From Saccharibacillus deserti (GTDB lineage Bacteria > Bacillota > Bacilli > Paenibacillales > Paenibacillaceae), in the NCBI RefSeq assembly GCF_013618475.1, contig NZ_JABJVN010000001.1, positions 1,020,355-1,084,354 of the forward strand: a DNA stretch of 64,000 nt, given 5' to 3'. This document shows, one piece after another, positions 25,967 to 34,601 of this stretch; position 1 is the stretch's first letter; each line of letters starts with the position of its first letter. The notes beneath the pieces were generated by a model that saw only the letters and a list, made by a program, of their open reading frames with translations, was not told the origin of the DNA and did no database searches. Made by a program: the position numbers and the translations under genes.

Positions 25967-26635
25967 ATGGCCGTTACGGAAATGCTGGACATCTTCAATG
26001 AAAATCTCGAACCGGTCGGAACGGCGTCCCGTGGGGACGTACACGAACGGGGATTATGGCACCAGGTCTTTCACTGCTGGATTGTGTCGGGTTCGCCGGA
26101 GACCGGCTGGACGCTCCTGTTCCAGCTGCGTCATCCGGATAAGGAGTCTTTTCCGAACAAGCTGGATACGTCGAGCGCCGGGCATCTGCTTGCGGGCGAG
26201 ACGAAGGAAGACGGACTGCGCGAGCTGGAAGAAGAACTCGGATTGCACGCCCGTTATGAAGAACTGACCTACTGCGGACTGCACCAAGAAGAATACCGTA
26301 TCTCCGAGCATTATATGGACCGCGAGTTTACGCATGTGCATCTGTACCGCTGCAGCCTGCCCCTGGGCGAATACCGGGTGCAGCACAGCGAAGTATCGGG
26401 ATTGTTCCGGGTCGAAGCGGAAGAATTCCGCGAACTGATCGGGGGACGGAGAGAGCGGATCACGGCCAGAGGGTTGACCTACGACGAGCAGCTTCGCCCG
26501 GTACCCGAAGAGCGTTCCGTGACCTGGGCAGATTTCACCGATAATACGGAAGAGTATTACGGACTGCTGTTTGGCGCTTTGGACCGTTTAGACCCAGGCG
26601 GCTCTCATCCTTCCCCGGCCGGCAGCCGGACATGA
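25967..26635 (+). CDS. NUDIX hydrolase, isopentenyl-diphosphate-isomerase-like subgroup
   Basis: 222-residue NUDIX protein. The Nudix box is GHLLAGETKEDGLRELEEEL, whose spacing between the first Glu and REL is one residue shorter than in MutT. The N-terminus (EMLDIFNENLEPVGTASRGDVHERGLWHQVFHCW) is like IDI-type NUDIX proteins. It is likely to hydrolyse a nucleoside diphosphate-linked compound. The next reading frame (a broken kinase) starts within its stop codon (ATGA), implying past translational coupling. Confidence 0.85.
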   Translation: MAVTEMLDIFNENLEPVGTASRGDVHERGLWHQVFHCWIVSGSPETGWTLLFQLRHPDKESFPNKLDTSSAGHLLAGETKEDGLRELEEELGLHARYEELTYCGLHQEEYRISEHYMDREFTHVHLYRCSLPLGEYRVQHSEVSGLFRVEAEEFRELIGGRRERITARGLTYDEQLRPVPEERSVTWADFTDNTEEYYGLLFGALDRLDPGGSHPSPAGSRT

Positions 26636-27011
26636 CCCATCCATTCGCCCGGCGTATCCGGGAGATGTACCCGGAGATGCCGATCACGGATGTGCAGACC
26701 GAACATGCGGCGCGGCGTTATCTCGTATTCACGGTGAATCACCGGCTGGTTTTTCAGTTTGCCCGAACCGAAGCGGATGCCGAAGCGCTCAAGCGGAGAC
26801 GCTGGAACAGCTCAACGGGACGGACGCGGCCGAGCGGGCAGCCGTCAGTTCGGCGGCCTTTCTGAGCCGGGGCCGATTCCACGCAAGCGTGCAGCCGCTG
26901 CGCGAAGCGCCGCATGGATCGGATCACGAAGAAGACGAATCGCTGCAGTACGGCTTGGCTGCCTATAAACGATATGCTTGCGGCCCGCCGGGCGGCAGCC
27001 GAGAAACTTAA
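26632..27011 (+). pseudogene. degraded phosphotransferase (APH-like) gene
   Basis: The first 55 residues (MTHPFARRIREMYPEMPI to RTEADAEAL) look like the N-lobe of an aminoglycoside-phosphotransferase-like kinase (YLVFTVNHRLVFQFAR). The frame then shifts near 26795. A second frame continues the protein (TLEQLNGTDAAERAAVSSAAFLS) and ends at 27011, while a third frame from about 26960 reads INDMLAARRAAEKLN. The catalytic HGD and DxD motifs are absent, so the C-lobe is lost. It overlaps the NUDIX stop. Confidence 0.65.
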
Positions 27012-27140
27012 CGCTTCCGGCAACCCGTCTTAACATTCACCGAACATTTTTCCCGCAAAATAGAAGGATATGAAAAATGAACCCGCATTCGCGCCCGATA
27101 AGGCGGTGCGGATGCAGTGAAATGTTAAGGAGCTGAGAAC

Positions 27141-27971
27141 ATGAGCGAGTCGGCGGCGCACGGTTGGGAAGGGCTGGACGGTTTGGAGAAAGCGGCCGGA
27201 GAAGAAGTACGCACGCTGTGCGAACGTTATGCGCCTTATTTGATGTTTGATCTACGCGAACCTTTTCTGCCCAATCTGGTCGGATTTACGCGCCTGCAGC
27301 CTGAAGAAGAATCGCCTTCGTATCCCCGGTCGTTCAAAGAAAGCGATCCGCGTACCGCTTCCGTTTTGGAGTATGCGATCTGGTGGGATTATGAGATCGG
27401 TCACCTGTACCAGATGGAACAGGTCTGGATCTACCTCGGTCCCAATGGAGAGGTGCTGGACTGCGAAGCTACTTTTCACGGAAAAATACTCAAAGGCCTG
27501 CTTAAAAACCGGAGCAACCTGAGCGATGGTACGCATGTCCGGTTGTTCGCCCAACCCGGCAAACATGCTTTGTCGCCCATGCCGGAAGTATTCGAACTGC
27601 TGCCGGACCTGTACCTGGCTGCCGGTGCGCATGCCGGTGCGGACGGCCTGTATGCCGGCGGCGAGATTGCCTGTGCGCTGCCCGGCGGGGGCGAAGCCGA
27701 CGAGATCCATACGAGGGTGAGACGCTACCTGCGTTCCTTCGCGTTCAAACCGGCGCTGGAATATACCGAGTACAGACTGCTGCCCGAGCAGTTTCTTCCC
27801 TGGACGAAACTTCGTGAAGCGATTCCGCTGCGTTTGGCCGACCGGCTGTTGGAACTTGAGCTGATCTTTGCCCGGGACGGACTGCGGGGAGCCGAAGAAT
27901 CGGCGGCTGAGCGGCGTATGCGGCGGAGTCGGGAGAGTGGAAGCGGTGCGGGTCGGGAAGAAGCCAGATAA
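27141..27971 (+). CDS. conserved hypothetical protein, Vps62-like region
   Basis: 276-residue soluble protein with no signal peptide or membrane helix. The best conserved-looking part is residues 30-120 (ERYAPYLMFDLREPFLPN, then EYAIWWDYEIGHLYQMEQ), which recalls Vps62-related proteins of unknown function. The C-terminal 30 residues are charged and Arg/Glu-rich. AAGGAG is spaced well before the ATG. A terminator follows. No function is assigned. Confidence 0.7.
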   Translation: MSESAAHGWEGLDGLEKAAGEEVRTLCERYAPYLMFDLREPFLPNLVGFTRLQPEEESPSYPRSFKESDPRTASVLEYAIWWDYEIGHLYQMEQVWIYLGPNGEVLDCEATFHGKILKGLLKNRSNLSDGTHVRLFAQPGKHALSPMPEVFELLPDLYLAAGAHAGADGLYAGGEIACALPGGGEADEIHTRVRRYLRSFAFKPALEYTEYRLLPEQFLPWTKLREAIPLRLADRLLELELIFARDGLRGAEESAAERRMRRSRESGSGAGREEAR

Positions 27972-27976
27972 AAGTC

Positions 27977-28014
27977 AAACGATTCTGTCGCGATAAGCGG
28001 GAGAGTCGTTTTTT
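27977..28014 (+). terminator. terminator after 27971
   Basis: AAACGATTCT pairs with AGAGTCGTTT (one G-U pair), followed by T6. Confidence 0.7.
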
Positions 28015-28135
28015 CGTTGGCCGACCGCTCGTTATCTCCCCGGTTTACCGGGGGTTCCGCTGCGTACTTGTTCGGTTTGTCCGGGATGGAAAGGTTGGTA
28101 TACTGGGAAAAAGACGACGAAAGAAGGCGATCGCC

Positions 28136-28810
28136 ATGAACAAAAAGAGCCAGCGCGAAAATGCGTTCAAAGCGGCTGCGATTCGCGAAATCCGCGAACG
28201 CCGCCTGGCCGTGACCCGTCAGCTGCTTGGCAATCAGACGCTTGCCCGTTACGGCGCCGAACCGTCTATTGCGGGCATCGTGGAAGAGGAAGAGAAGCAT
28301 TCCGCCGCCGTTTATTTTCCCGTCGAGAACGAAGACTACTTTTTTGCAGTTTATCTCGATACGGATCCCGAAGCATCTCTGCGTTTCACGGGAATGGTGC
28401 CGGGCTGCCGCGTCTACGGAAGAATCGGTTCCGAGACCCGCAATCTTTCCGAACTGCTGAGTCTTTTTCCGTTGGAAGCCTGCGAGCAGTGGCAAAAAGG
28501 CGATCCGATCTCCAATCGGAGCTCGGCCCGGTGTTTGTTCAGCGGAATGACGATCGAACCGGATCAACGAATGTATGTGGAACCCGAAGCGAAGCTGGAC
28601 GGTTTGCTGGATGTACTGGAACGCTACCCGGAACATTTCCCTCCGGCCGACGACTTTTTTGTACATATTCAGATTGCTTATTACGGCTACCGGGAGCAGA
28701 TGTCGGGGATCCATCTGTCCGCCAAGGCCATGTCCCGACTGGCGGCTCTCGGACTGGAATTGGATATCGATCTTCATGCCGGCGGCCCCGATCTGTTTGC
28801 GGAACCCTGA
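28136..28810 (+). CDS. DUF4279-like hypothetical protein
   Basis: 224-residue soluble protein. The C-terminal part (VHIQIAYYGYREQMSGIHLS then LAALGLELDIDLHAGG) resembles the end of DUF4279 proteins, often found in immunity-like neighbourhoods. The N-terminal 45 residues are basic and helical. No catalytic signature. GAAGGCGATCGCC precedes the ATG, so ribosome binding is moderate. It is followed by a broken gene at 28.9 kb; both may be remnants of an accessory cassette. Confidence 0.6.
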   Translation: MNKKSQRENAFKAAAIREIRERRLAVTRQLLGNQTLARYGAEPSIAGIVEEEEKHSAAVYFPVENEDYFFAVYLDTDPEASLRFTGMVPGCRVYGRIGSETRNLSELLSLFPLEACEQWQKGDPISNRSSARCLFSGMTIEPDQRMYVEPEAKLDGLLDVLERYPEHFPPADDFFVHIQIAYYGYREQMSGIHLSAKAMSRLAALGLELDIDLHAGGPDLFAEP

Positions 28811-28879
28811 TCAAATCGGCGAACCGCCTCTTTTTTCGAACCCGCCCAGCCGAATTTTTATAATTAGCTTGCCAATTTG

Positions 28880-29182
28880 GAATCGGCGTGACAGTTTTGA
28901 AGCGGGCATGCAGTATCTGGAAGCCTGGATACGCGACGACCAGTGGGGAAGAGACTGGTATGCAGGCAGCGGATTCCGTCTGGTCGACTCGTATTTGCAG
29001 GTGTACGTAGAAGGGGAAAAAGATCTCAAGGCCTTGCCGAAAGCAAAATTCCACAGCTGCATTCCGTATCGGTGCTTGCCCATTACCCCGGTTCGGATAA
29101 AGCTTATATCCTGAGCAAATTCACTCGGGTACATGAGATGGGCCAGTTCGATTTGGATTTGACAGACCGGAATAATAATTAA
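28880..29182 (+). pseudogene. frameshifted fragment of an unknown gene
   Basis: One frame reads AGMQYLEAWIRDDQWGRDWY, then SGFRLVDSYLQVYVEGEKDL up to AKFHS (about 29058). The neighbouring frame continues with SVSVLAHYPGSDKAYILSKF and ends DLDLTDRNNN at 29182. Both halves have natural protein composition, and neither has a ribosome site. I read it as the 3' part of one gene with a single frameshift. Family not recognised. The A-rich repeat copy 2 begins ten bases after its stop. Confidence 0.5.
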
Positions 29183-29192
29183 ATTTCAACAC

Positions 29193-29234
29193 ATGAAAAA
29201 TTCACAATAATAAAACCAAAAAAAGCAGAAAAAC
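29193..29234. repeat. A-rich intergenic repeat, copy 2
   Basis: Exact 18-base match to copy 1 (atgaaaaattcacaataa at 4097), then a similar A-rich tail. It lies upstream of the flavoprotein promoter. Confidence 0.6.
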
Positions 29235-29255
29235 AAACACAAAACCCCTCAAATC

Positions 29256-29285
29256 TTGACAAACCAAAATGATTACGAATATTAT
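29256..29285 (+). promoter_or_regulatory. sigma-A promoter of the flavoprotein gene
   Basis: TTGACA (29256-29261), 18-base spacer, TATTAT (29280-29285). It gives a roughly 110-base leader that includes an AAACCG/CGGTTT hairpin with a T run (29318-29341), possibly an attenuator. Confidence 0.6.
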
Positions 29286-29353
29286 AGACATATATAGTCC
29301 CTGATTGAAACCGGCTTCTGCTCAGTTAGAAACGGTTTTTTTGAAGCAATAAA

Positions 29354-29368
29354 AGATATAGTATATCT
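29354..29368. promoter_or_regulatory. 15-bp palindrome AGATATAGTATATCT
   Basis: Perfect 7-base arms around one G, 32 bases before the flavoprotein start. It is overlapped by TATAAT at 29368-29373, which could be a second -10 though no -35 fits. Probable operator; regulator unknown. Confidence 0.5.
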
Positions 29369-29399
29369 ATAATGGTTTTGATATGGAGGATGATCGATA

Positions 29400-30356
29400 A
29401 TGAAAAAAACGAAAACAAATAACGAGTGGACGGATCAAGCGGATGTAGTGATTGTCGGAGGAGGACCGGCCGGCTTAAGTGCCGCGCTTGTGCTCGGCCG
29501 TGCCCGGCGCAGCGTCTTGGTCATCGACGAAGCGCTGCCCAGGCATCGGGTGACCGGACACTCCCACGGGTTCCTGACCCGGGACGGTATCGAACCGGAA
29601 GAACTGCGCAGAATCTCCCAGGAGCAGATCGCGAAGTATCCGTCGGTTCGTTTTGTGCAGGGAAGAGTAGTCGAAGCGGCAGGAAGCGATGGGGATTTCC
29701 GTCTGACTACGGGAAGCTCGGACGTATATCGGGCGGAGAAACTGCTGTTTGCCGTCGGAATGAAGGACCTCCCGATCGGGATCGAAGGTCTGGAAGACGT
29801 ATATGGCAAAAGCGCGTATGTCTGTCCGTACTGCGACGGCTGGGAAATGCAGGATCGTCCGATCGGCATTCTTGCACAAGGCGATGCGGCTCTGCATCTG
29901 ACACGCACGGTTACCGGCTGGAGCGATGATATCGCGCTGTTCACCAACGGAGAAGTCCGGAGCGATACGGAAAAAGAAGAGCTGCGGAGCAAAGGAGTCG
30001 AAGTCTACGAAGCGGCTGTTCGCCGGATCGTTTCGGCAGGCGGACAAACGCAGCGAATTATTCTGGAAGACGGAACGGATATTCCGAGAACGGCGATTTT
30101 CTTTGCTCCGAAACTGGCACCCGGATCGGAGCTTCCGGCGAAACTCGGCTGCGATACGATGGAATCCGGGGCCATGGCCGTAGACGAGTTGTGCCGATCG
30201 AGCGTAAGCGGAATTTTCGGCGCGGGAGACGGCGCTTCGCAGAGATATCAAGTCGCGGCAGCCGTAGCGGCGGGATCGACGGCCGGCGCGGTCATCAACT
30301 CCGAACTTCTTGAACGTGACTGGAAGCTGCGCGGTGCGGAATCCCGAATCCTGTAA
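29400..30356 (+). CDS. thioredoxin-reductase-like NAD(P)/FAD oxidoreductase
   Basis: 318-residue two-domain flavoprotein. FAD-binding GGGPAGLSAA (residues 20-29), a redox-active CPYC (Cys142, Cys145) in the NADPH domain, and a C-terminal FAD motif GIFGAGD. The usual NADPH-domain GGGxSA motif is modified (GILAQGDAAL), as in GliT/HlmI-like and ferredoxin-independent members, so activity on classical thioredoxin is not assured. GGAGGATGATCG precedes the ATG. It appears alone with its own promoter and a palindromic operator candidate. Confidence 0.85.
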   Translation: MKKTKTNNEWTDQADVVIVGGGPAGLSAALVLGRARRSVLVIDEALPRHRVTGHSHGFLTRDGIEPEELRRISQEQIAKYPSVRFVQGRVVEAAGSDGDFRLTTGSSDVYRAEKLLFAVGMKDLPIGIEGLEDVYGKSAYVCPYCDGWEMQDRPIGILAQGDAALHLTRTVTGWSDDIALFTNGEVRSDTEKEELRSKGVEVYEAAVRRIVSAGGQTQRIILEDGTDIPRTAIFFAPKLAPGSELPAKLGCDTMESGAMAVDELCRSSVSGIFGAGDGASQRYQVAAAVAAGSTAGAVINSELLERDWKLRGAESRIL

Positions 30357-30451
30357 ATCGGTTCGCCGTACTTGAAGGTTGTTCCCCGCTGTCTGGGCCC
30401 ATAGAATAAATTCAGGCACTGCAGAGACCGACAAAGAGGGTGAACAATCTG

Positions 30452-30868
30452 ATGGATAGACCAAACGCACGGATGGAGTTCAGATACGAAGTAAGCAGAC
30501 ATGAAGTTCTGGAAACCGATGTGCCGCAGGAGCGGATCGCGCAAATGCTGCGGTTGATGGACGATCTGGATCGCACGTTTTGTGTGCTTTCCTTCAGCGA
30601 CCAGCTCTATATTCAATGCGCCGGATCCGCGGAAGAGATGATTGTCGAAATGCGAGTCCCGCATCGTGACGAATTTCGGCATTTTGCAATCGGGCAAGAG
30701 ATGCAAATACCGAAGAAGAACGGGTTTCTGCGTCCCAAATCGTCCAACCGCGAAGTTGTCGAAACTTTTGACGCCGCGGTGTCCGAAGTTTTGTTCCGGT
30801 ACTTTGCCGAAACGCGGGATATTCCTCCGGGATTCGTTAAACGGGACATGACGGACTTTTTCGAATAA
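30452..30868 (+). CDS. conserved hypothetical protein
   Basis: 138-residue soluble, acidic protein. It starts MDRPNARMEFRYEVSRHEVL and has no signal, membrane segment or known catalytic motif. The alternating strand/helix pattern (FCVLSFSDQLYIQCAG) suggests a small alpha/beta fold. AAAGAGGGTGA lies eight bases before the ATG at 30452; a GTG at 30440 within that site is rejected as start. A perfect terminator follows. Not recognised. Confidence 0.65.
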   Translation: MDRPNARMEFRYEVSRHEVLETDVPQERIAQMLRLMDDLDRTFCVLSFSDQLYIQCAGSAEEMIVEMRVPHRDEFRHFAIGQEMQIPKKNGFLRPKSSNREVVETFDAAVSEVLFRYFAETRDIPPGFVKRDMTDFFE

Positions 30869-30881
30869 AATACCGTTCACG

Positions 30882-30915
30882 GAAGCCGGCGAAGCTTTTC
30901 GCCGGCTTCTTTTTT
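30882..30915 (+). terminator. terminator after 30868
   Basis: GAAGCCGGCGAA / TTCGCCGGCTTC perfect 12-bp stem, loop GCTT, T7. Confidence 0.92.
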
Positions 30916-30978
30916 GATTGGAGAGTCCGCTTCTGAGGTAAATTACCGAATGAATACCGAAAACGGGGAGGAACTGGA

Positions 30979-31392
30979 TTGAGCGGATCAGGCAGCGAAA
31001 TCATTTTCTGGGTACTGGGCCTGCTTTGTATTGCTTTTGGCCTCTATTCCGGTGTTCGACAGCGCAGGCTGGCACAAAGCGAACACACGGTGCCGGGAGA
31101 GATCATACGTTATGAAGAGTTGGCGGACACGGGATTCGACAGGGCAAGTACCGGTATCAAATATTATCCGGTCGTGAGATTTCTTGCGGGGAACGTAAAT
31201 GTGGAGCGAGTCTCGCAGCTTGGCAGCTCTGCGCCTCAGCCGCCGATCGGAACAAAGGTAGAGGTGCATTATCGGCCGGACAATACCGCGGCTTTCGAAA
31301 TTTTGAGCGGAACCGACGCGCTGCGCAAGCAGACCGGGCCGATTGTGCTTGGCGTGGTCTTTTTGGCTGTCGGATTCGCACTTTTGCTGTAA
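30979..31392 (+). CDS. DUF3592-like two-helix membrane protein
   Basis: 137 residues: an N-terminal membrane helix (FWVLGLLCIAFGLYSGV), a roughly 75-residue extracellular or cytosolic beta domain (YYPVVRFLAG, GTKVEVHYRPDN), and a C-terminal membrane helix. This is the arrangement of DUF3592 proteins, whose function is unknown. TTG start directed by GGGGAGGA nine bases upstream. It lies 29 bases before the epoxide hydrolase gene, so they may be co-transcribed. Confidence 0.7.
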   Translation: MSGSGSEIIFWVLGLLCIAFGLYSGVRQRRLAQSEHTVPGEIIRYEELADTGFDRASTGIKYYPVVRFLAGNVNVERVSQLGSSAPQPPIGTKVEVHYRPDNTAAFEILSGTDALRKQTGPIVLGVVFLAVGFALLL

Positions 31393-31421
31393 ATCAAGTG
31401 TAAATCAAGGAGGGAACCTGT

Positions 31422-32597
31422 ATGCCAACCGACCGACCGATCATTCAACCGTACCATATCGATATTCCGCAAACCGACCTTGACGATCTGCATCAACGAC
31501 TGGCTCGGACGCGGTGGCCGGAAGACGCTCCCGGAGGAGGCTGGAATTACGGTGTTCCGCTGACCTATATGCGCGAGCTGGCCGACTACTGGAGGAACGG
31601 CTACGATTGGCGCAAGCATGAAGCGGAGCTGAACGCCTACCCGCAGTTCATGACGCAGATCGGCGGAGAGAACGTACATTTTCTGCATATCCGTTCTTCC
31701 GAACCGGATGCGCTGCCGCTGCTGCTTATTCACGGCTGGCCGGGTTCGATCGTCGAATTTCTGGATCTGATCGGTCCGCTGACCCGTCCGCAGGATTATG
31801 GCCGGCCCGCTTCGGATGCTTTTCATCTGGTTATTCCGTCGCTCCCGGGCTACGGCTTCTCCGGTCCGACTTCGCAGGCGGGCATGGATTACAAAAGGAT
31901 CGCCGGCATGTTCGTAACGCTGATGAAAAGGCTCGGTTACGAACGTTACGGGACGCAGGGCGGCGACTGGGGGTCTTTTATCTCGCTGGAGATCGGCGGC
32001 CGGGACCCCGGCAGTGTCGCCGGCGTTCACGTCAACATGCTGATGACCCCGCCGCCGGAGAATCCCAAACAGTTGGCCAAGCTCAAACCGGAAGATCGCG
32101 AGATGCTTGAGAAAATGAAACATTACGCCAAAGAGCAATCGGGCTATTCCGTCCAGCAGGGAACCCGTCCGCAGACGCTGTCTTACGCGCTGACGGATTC
32201 GCCGTCCGGGCAGTTGGCCTGGATCATCGAGAAATTCTACGAATGGACGGACAAGACCGGACTGCCCGAAGAAGCGATCGACAAGGACCGCCTGCTGACC
32301 AATGTCTCGATCTATTGGCTGACCGCAACGGCCGGTTCTTCGGCCCGTTTGTATTACGAAACGATGCATACCCAGGAGCCTCCGCTGCCGGAAGGCCTTT
32401 CTTCTGAGCATGCGCCTCCGCTCGGCGTTGCCGTGTTTCCCAAAGACGTCTCGCATCCGATCCGCGCTTGGGCGGAAGAGAAGTACAACGTCCGGCATTG
32501 GACCGAGTTCGACCGCGGCGGTCACTTCGCGGCGTTGGAAGAGCCGGAGCTGCTGACCGAAGATATCGTCGAATTTTTCCGTGAACTTCGCACCTGA
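31422..32597 (+). CDS. epoxide hydrolase (EHN-type alpha/beta hydrolase)
   Basis: 391-residue enzyme. Residues 1-110 are the epoxide-hydrolase N-terminal domain (typical ARTRWPED). The alpha/beta core has the oxyanion motif HGWPGS, nucleophile Asp182 in GGDWGS and the catalytic His368 in GGHFAALE. It hydrolyses epoxides to vicinal diols, and the family includes juvenile-hormone-like and microsomal types. Bacterial substrates are rarely known. GGAGGG lies seven bases before the ATG. There is no obvious terminator before the next gene. Confidence 0.9.
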   Translation: MPTDRPIIQPYHIDIPQTDLDDLHQRLARTRWPEDAPGGGWNYGVPLTYMRELADYWRNGYDWRKHEAELNAYPQFMTQIGGENVHFLHIRSSEPDALPLLLIHGWPGSIVEFLDLIGPLTRPQDYGRPASDAFHLVIPSLPGYGFSGPTSQAGMDYKRIAGMFVTLMKRLGYERYGTQGGDWGSFISLEIGGRDPGSVAGVHVNMLMTPPPENPKQLAKLKPEDREMLEKMKHYAKEQSGYSVQQGTRPQTLSYALTDSPSGQLAWIIEKFYEWTDKTGLPEEAIDKDRLLTNVSIYWLTATAGSSARLYYETMHTQEPPLPEGLSSEHAPPLGVAVFPKDVSHPIRAWAEEKYNVRHWTEFDRGGHFAALEEPELLTEDIVEFFRELRT

Positions 32598-32721
32598 GAC
32601 GCCTGGACCGAGACCGTATACGGAAAAACTTGACGTGAAACGCGTTCCAGCCTGTACGGTAGGCAGTAAGGAACATCGGCCAACAGCCGATTCCATTTCC
32701 TAACCGGGAGGCTTGTCTGTG

Positions 32722-33615
32722 ATGAATCATGCTGAGGATGTTCGTTCCACCGGAACGGCTTCGTCCAAATTGGTATTTATCGATATTGACGGAACGCTTG
32801 TCGACGACTACGGAACCGTACCCGAATCCGCAATCCGCGCCTGCAAGCAGGCACGGGCGAACGGCCATCGGCTTTACCTGTGTACCGGACGTTCCAAGCC
32901 CGAGATCTACGACGCGATCTGGGACATCGGTTTCGACGGACTGATCGGCGCGGGCGGCGGGTATGTCGAATGTGATACCGAAACCCTCTACCATAAGCAG
33001 GTGTCCGAAGAAGACGTGCGGCATATGGTAGACTTTTTCGAACGGCACGGAATCGATTTCTACCTGGAGTCCAACGCCGGGCTGTATGCCAGCCGCAATC
33101 TGCGCGACCGCTTGATCGCCCTCATTCACGGCGACATCCTCAACGACCCCGGAGCGCGGGATCGATTCGAGAACTCGCCGCATCCTTTTCTTGGCGCATT
33201 GACCTACGGGGAGAGCCATCTGTACAAAAGCGACGTCAACAAAGTTTGTTTCCTGGAGGGCGCTCTCCCGTTCGAGGTGATCCAAGCGGAATTTGAAGGC
33301 AAATTCGAAGTTCTGCGGTGCACCGTGCCGATGTTTGGCAAAAACAGCGGCGAACTGGCCGTTCCCGGCGTACACAAAGCGGTGGCGATCGCCGATGTGC
33401 TCGTGCATCTGAATCGTTCGGTCGCCGACACGATCGCGATCGGAGACGGACTGAACGATCTGGAAATGCTGCAGTACTGCGCGGTCGGTATTGCGATGGG
33501 CGACGCTCGGGAAGAACTGAAAGCGGTCGCCGACCATGTGACCGGTACTATCGCGGAAGACGGGCTGTACCACAGCTTCGTCAAATACGGACTGATTGCA
33601 CCGCAGAACGTCTGA
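32722..33615 (+). CDS. Cof-type HAD-superfamily phosphatase
   Basis: About 298 residues of the HAD IIB (Cof) group, which dephosphorylates sugar phosphates, flavin or pyridoxal phosphates. Motif I is FIDIDGTL, motif II LCTGR, motif III the Lys before AVAIADVL, and motif IV GDGLNDLEML. The cap domain lies between about residues 85 and 185. GGGAGG at 32706-32711 fits the ATG at 32722 or the GTG at 32719; the difference is one residue. Pyridoxamine-phosphate oxidase 2 kb downstream makes a vitamin B6 phosphate a possible but unproven substrate. Confidence 0.85.
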   Translation: MNHAEDVRSTGTASSKLVFIDIDGTLVDDYGTVPESAIRACKQARANGHRLYLCTGRSKPEIYDAIWDIGFDGLIGAGGGYVECDTETLYHKQVSEEDVRHMVDFFERHGIDFYLESNAGLYASRNLRDRLIALIHGDILNDPGARDRFENSPHPFLGALTYGESHLYKSDVNKVCFLEGALPFEVIQAEFEGKFEVLRCTVPMFGKNSGELAVPGVHKAVAIADVLVHLNRSVADTIAIGDGLNDLEMLQYCAVGIAMGDAREELKAVADHVTGTIAEDGLYHSFVKYGLIAPQNV

Positions 33616-33730
33616 GGCGGAGAAGCTTCATGTGGGATTGCGTTCCGCTCGCGGCGGGTAATGAAGAAAAGGTAACGGCATCCGGACGTACGTACCGGGT
33701 GCTTCTTTTTAATCTGAGAGGAGCGATTCC

Positions 33731-34597
33731 ATGACTTCAACGAACGTAAACGCCGCTCAATCCGGTACTTTTACAATCGGAGGCGATATGACGGTCAACC
33801 GGCTGGGTTACGGCACGATGCAGCTGACGGGTCCCGGCGTCTGGGGAGATCCTAAAGATCCCGACGAAGCGGTCCGCGTGCTCAAGCGCGCAGCCGAGTT
33901 CGGCGTCAACTTTATCGATACGGCCGATTCTTACGGGCCGGCGGTCGCCGAGCCTCTGATCCGCAAAGCGCTGCACCCGTACAGCGACGATATGGTTATT
34001 GCCACCAAAGCCGGCCTGACCCGTTCGGGTCCCAACGATTGGCGTCCGGTCGGACGTCCGGAGTATTTGCGCCAGCAGGCGGAGATGAGTCTGCGTCTGC
34101 TCGGTCTGGAGCGGATCGACCTCTTCCAGCTGCACCGGATCGATCCGAACGTGCCGCTGGCCGACCAGCTCGGCGAACTGGAGCTGCTGCGCAAGGAAGG
34201 CAAGATCCGGCATATCGGGCTGAGCGAAGTCAGCGTCGAGCAGCTGCGCGAAGCACGCGAGATCACGGATATCGTATCCGTGCAGAACCTGTACAATCTG
34301 TCGAACCGCAAAGCGGAAGACGTATTGGAGGAAGCGGAATCCGGCGGGATTGCTTTTATCCCCTGGTTCCCTCTCGCAACCGGCGCATTGGCCCAAGACG
34401 GAGGACCGTTGGATGAAATATCCAAGCGTCTGAACGCCAAGCCGGCCCAGATCGCACTCGCCTGGCTGCTGAGACGTTCGCCGGCCATTCTGCCGATTCC
34501 GGGCACTTCGTCCGTTGCCCATCTGGAAGACAATATGGCCGCGGCCGGCCTTCAGCTGAGCGACGAAGACTTCGAGACGCTCAGCCATCTGGCTTAA
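33731..34597 (+). CDS. aldo/keto reductase, YdbC/AKR13-like
   Basis: 288-residue NADPH-dependent aldo/keto reductase. Catalytic Asp and Tyr lie in [10 protein letters not shown], Lys in IATKAG, and His in LFQLHRID. The late motif [11 protein letters not shown] binds the cofactor. It resembles the AKR group active on pyridoxal and simple aldehydes, which is of interest beside the PdxH-like gene. GAGAGGAG precedes the ATG. It is four bases from the next gene, so the two are very likely co-translated. Confidence 0.9.
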   Translation: MTSTNVNAAQSGTFTIGGDMTVNRLGYGTMQLTGPGVWGDPKDPDEAVRVLKRAAEFGVNFIDTADSYGPAVAEPLIRKALHPYSDDMVIATKAGLTRSGPNDWRPVGRPEYLRQQAEMSLRLLGLERIDLFQLHRIDPNVPLADQLGELELLRKEGKIRHIGLSEVSVEQLREAREITDIVSVQNLYNLSNRKAEDVLEEAESGGIAFIPWFPLATGALAQDGGPLDEISKRLNAKPAQIALAWLLRRSPAILPIPGTSSVAHLEDNMAAAGLQLSDEDFETLSHLA

Positions 34598-34601
34598 CCC
34601 G

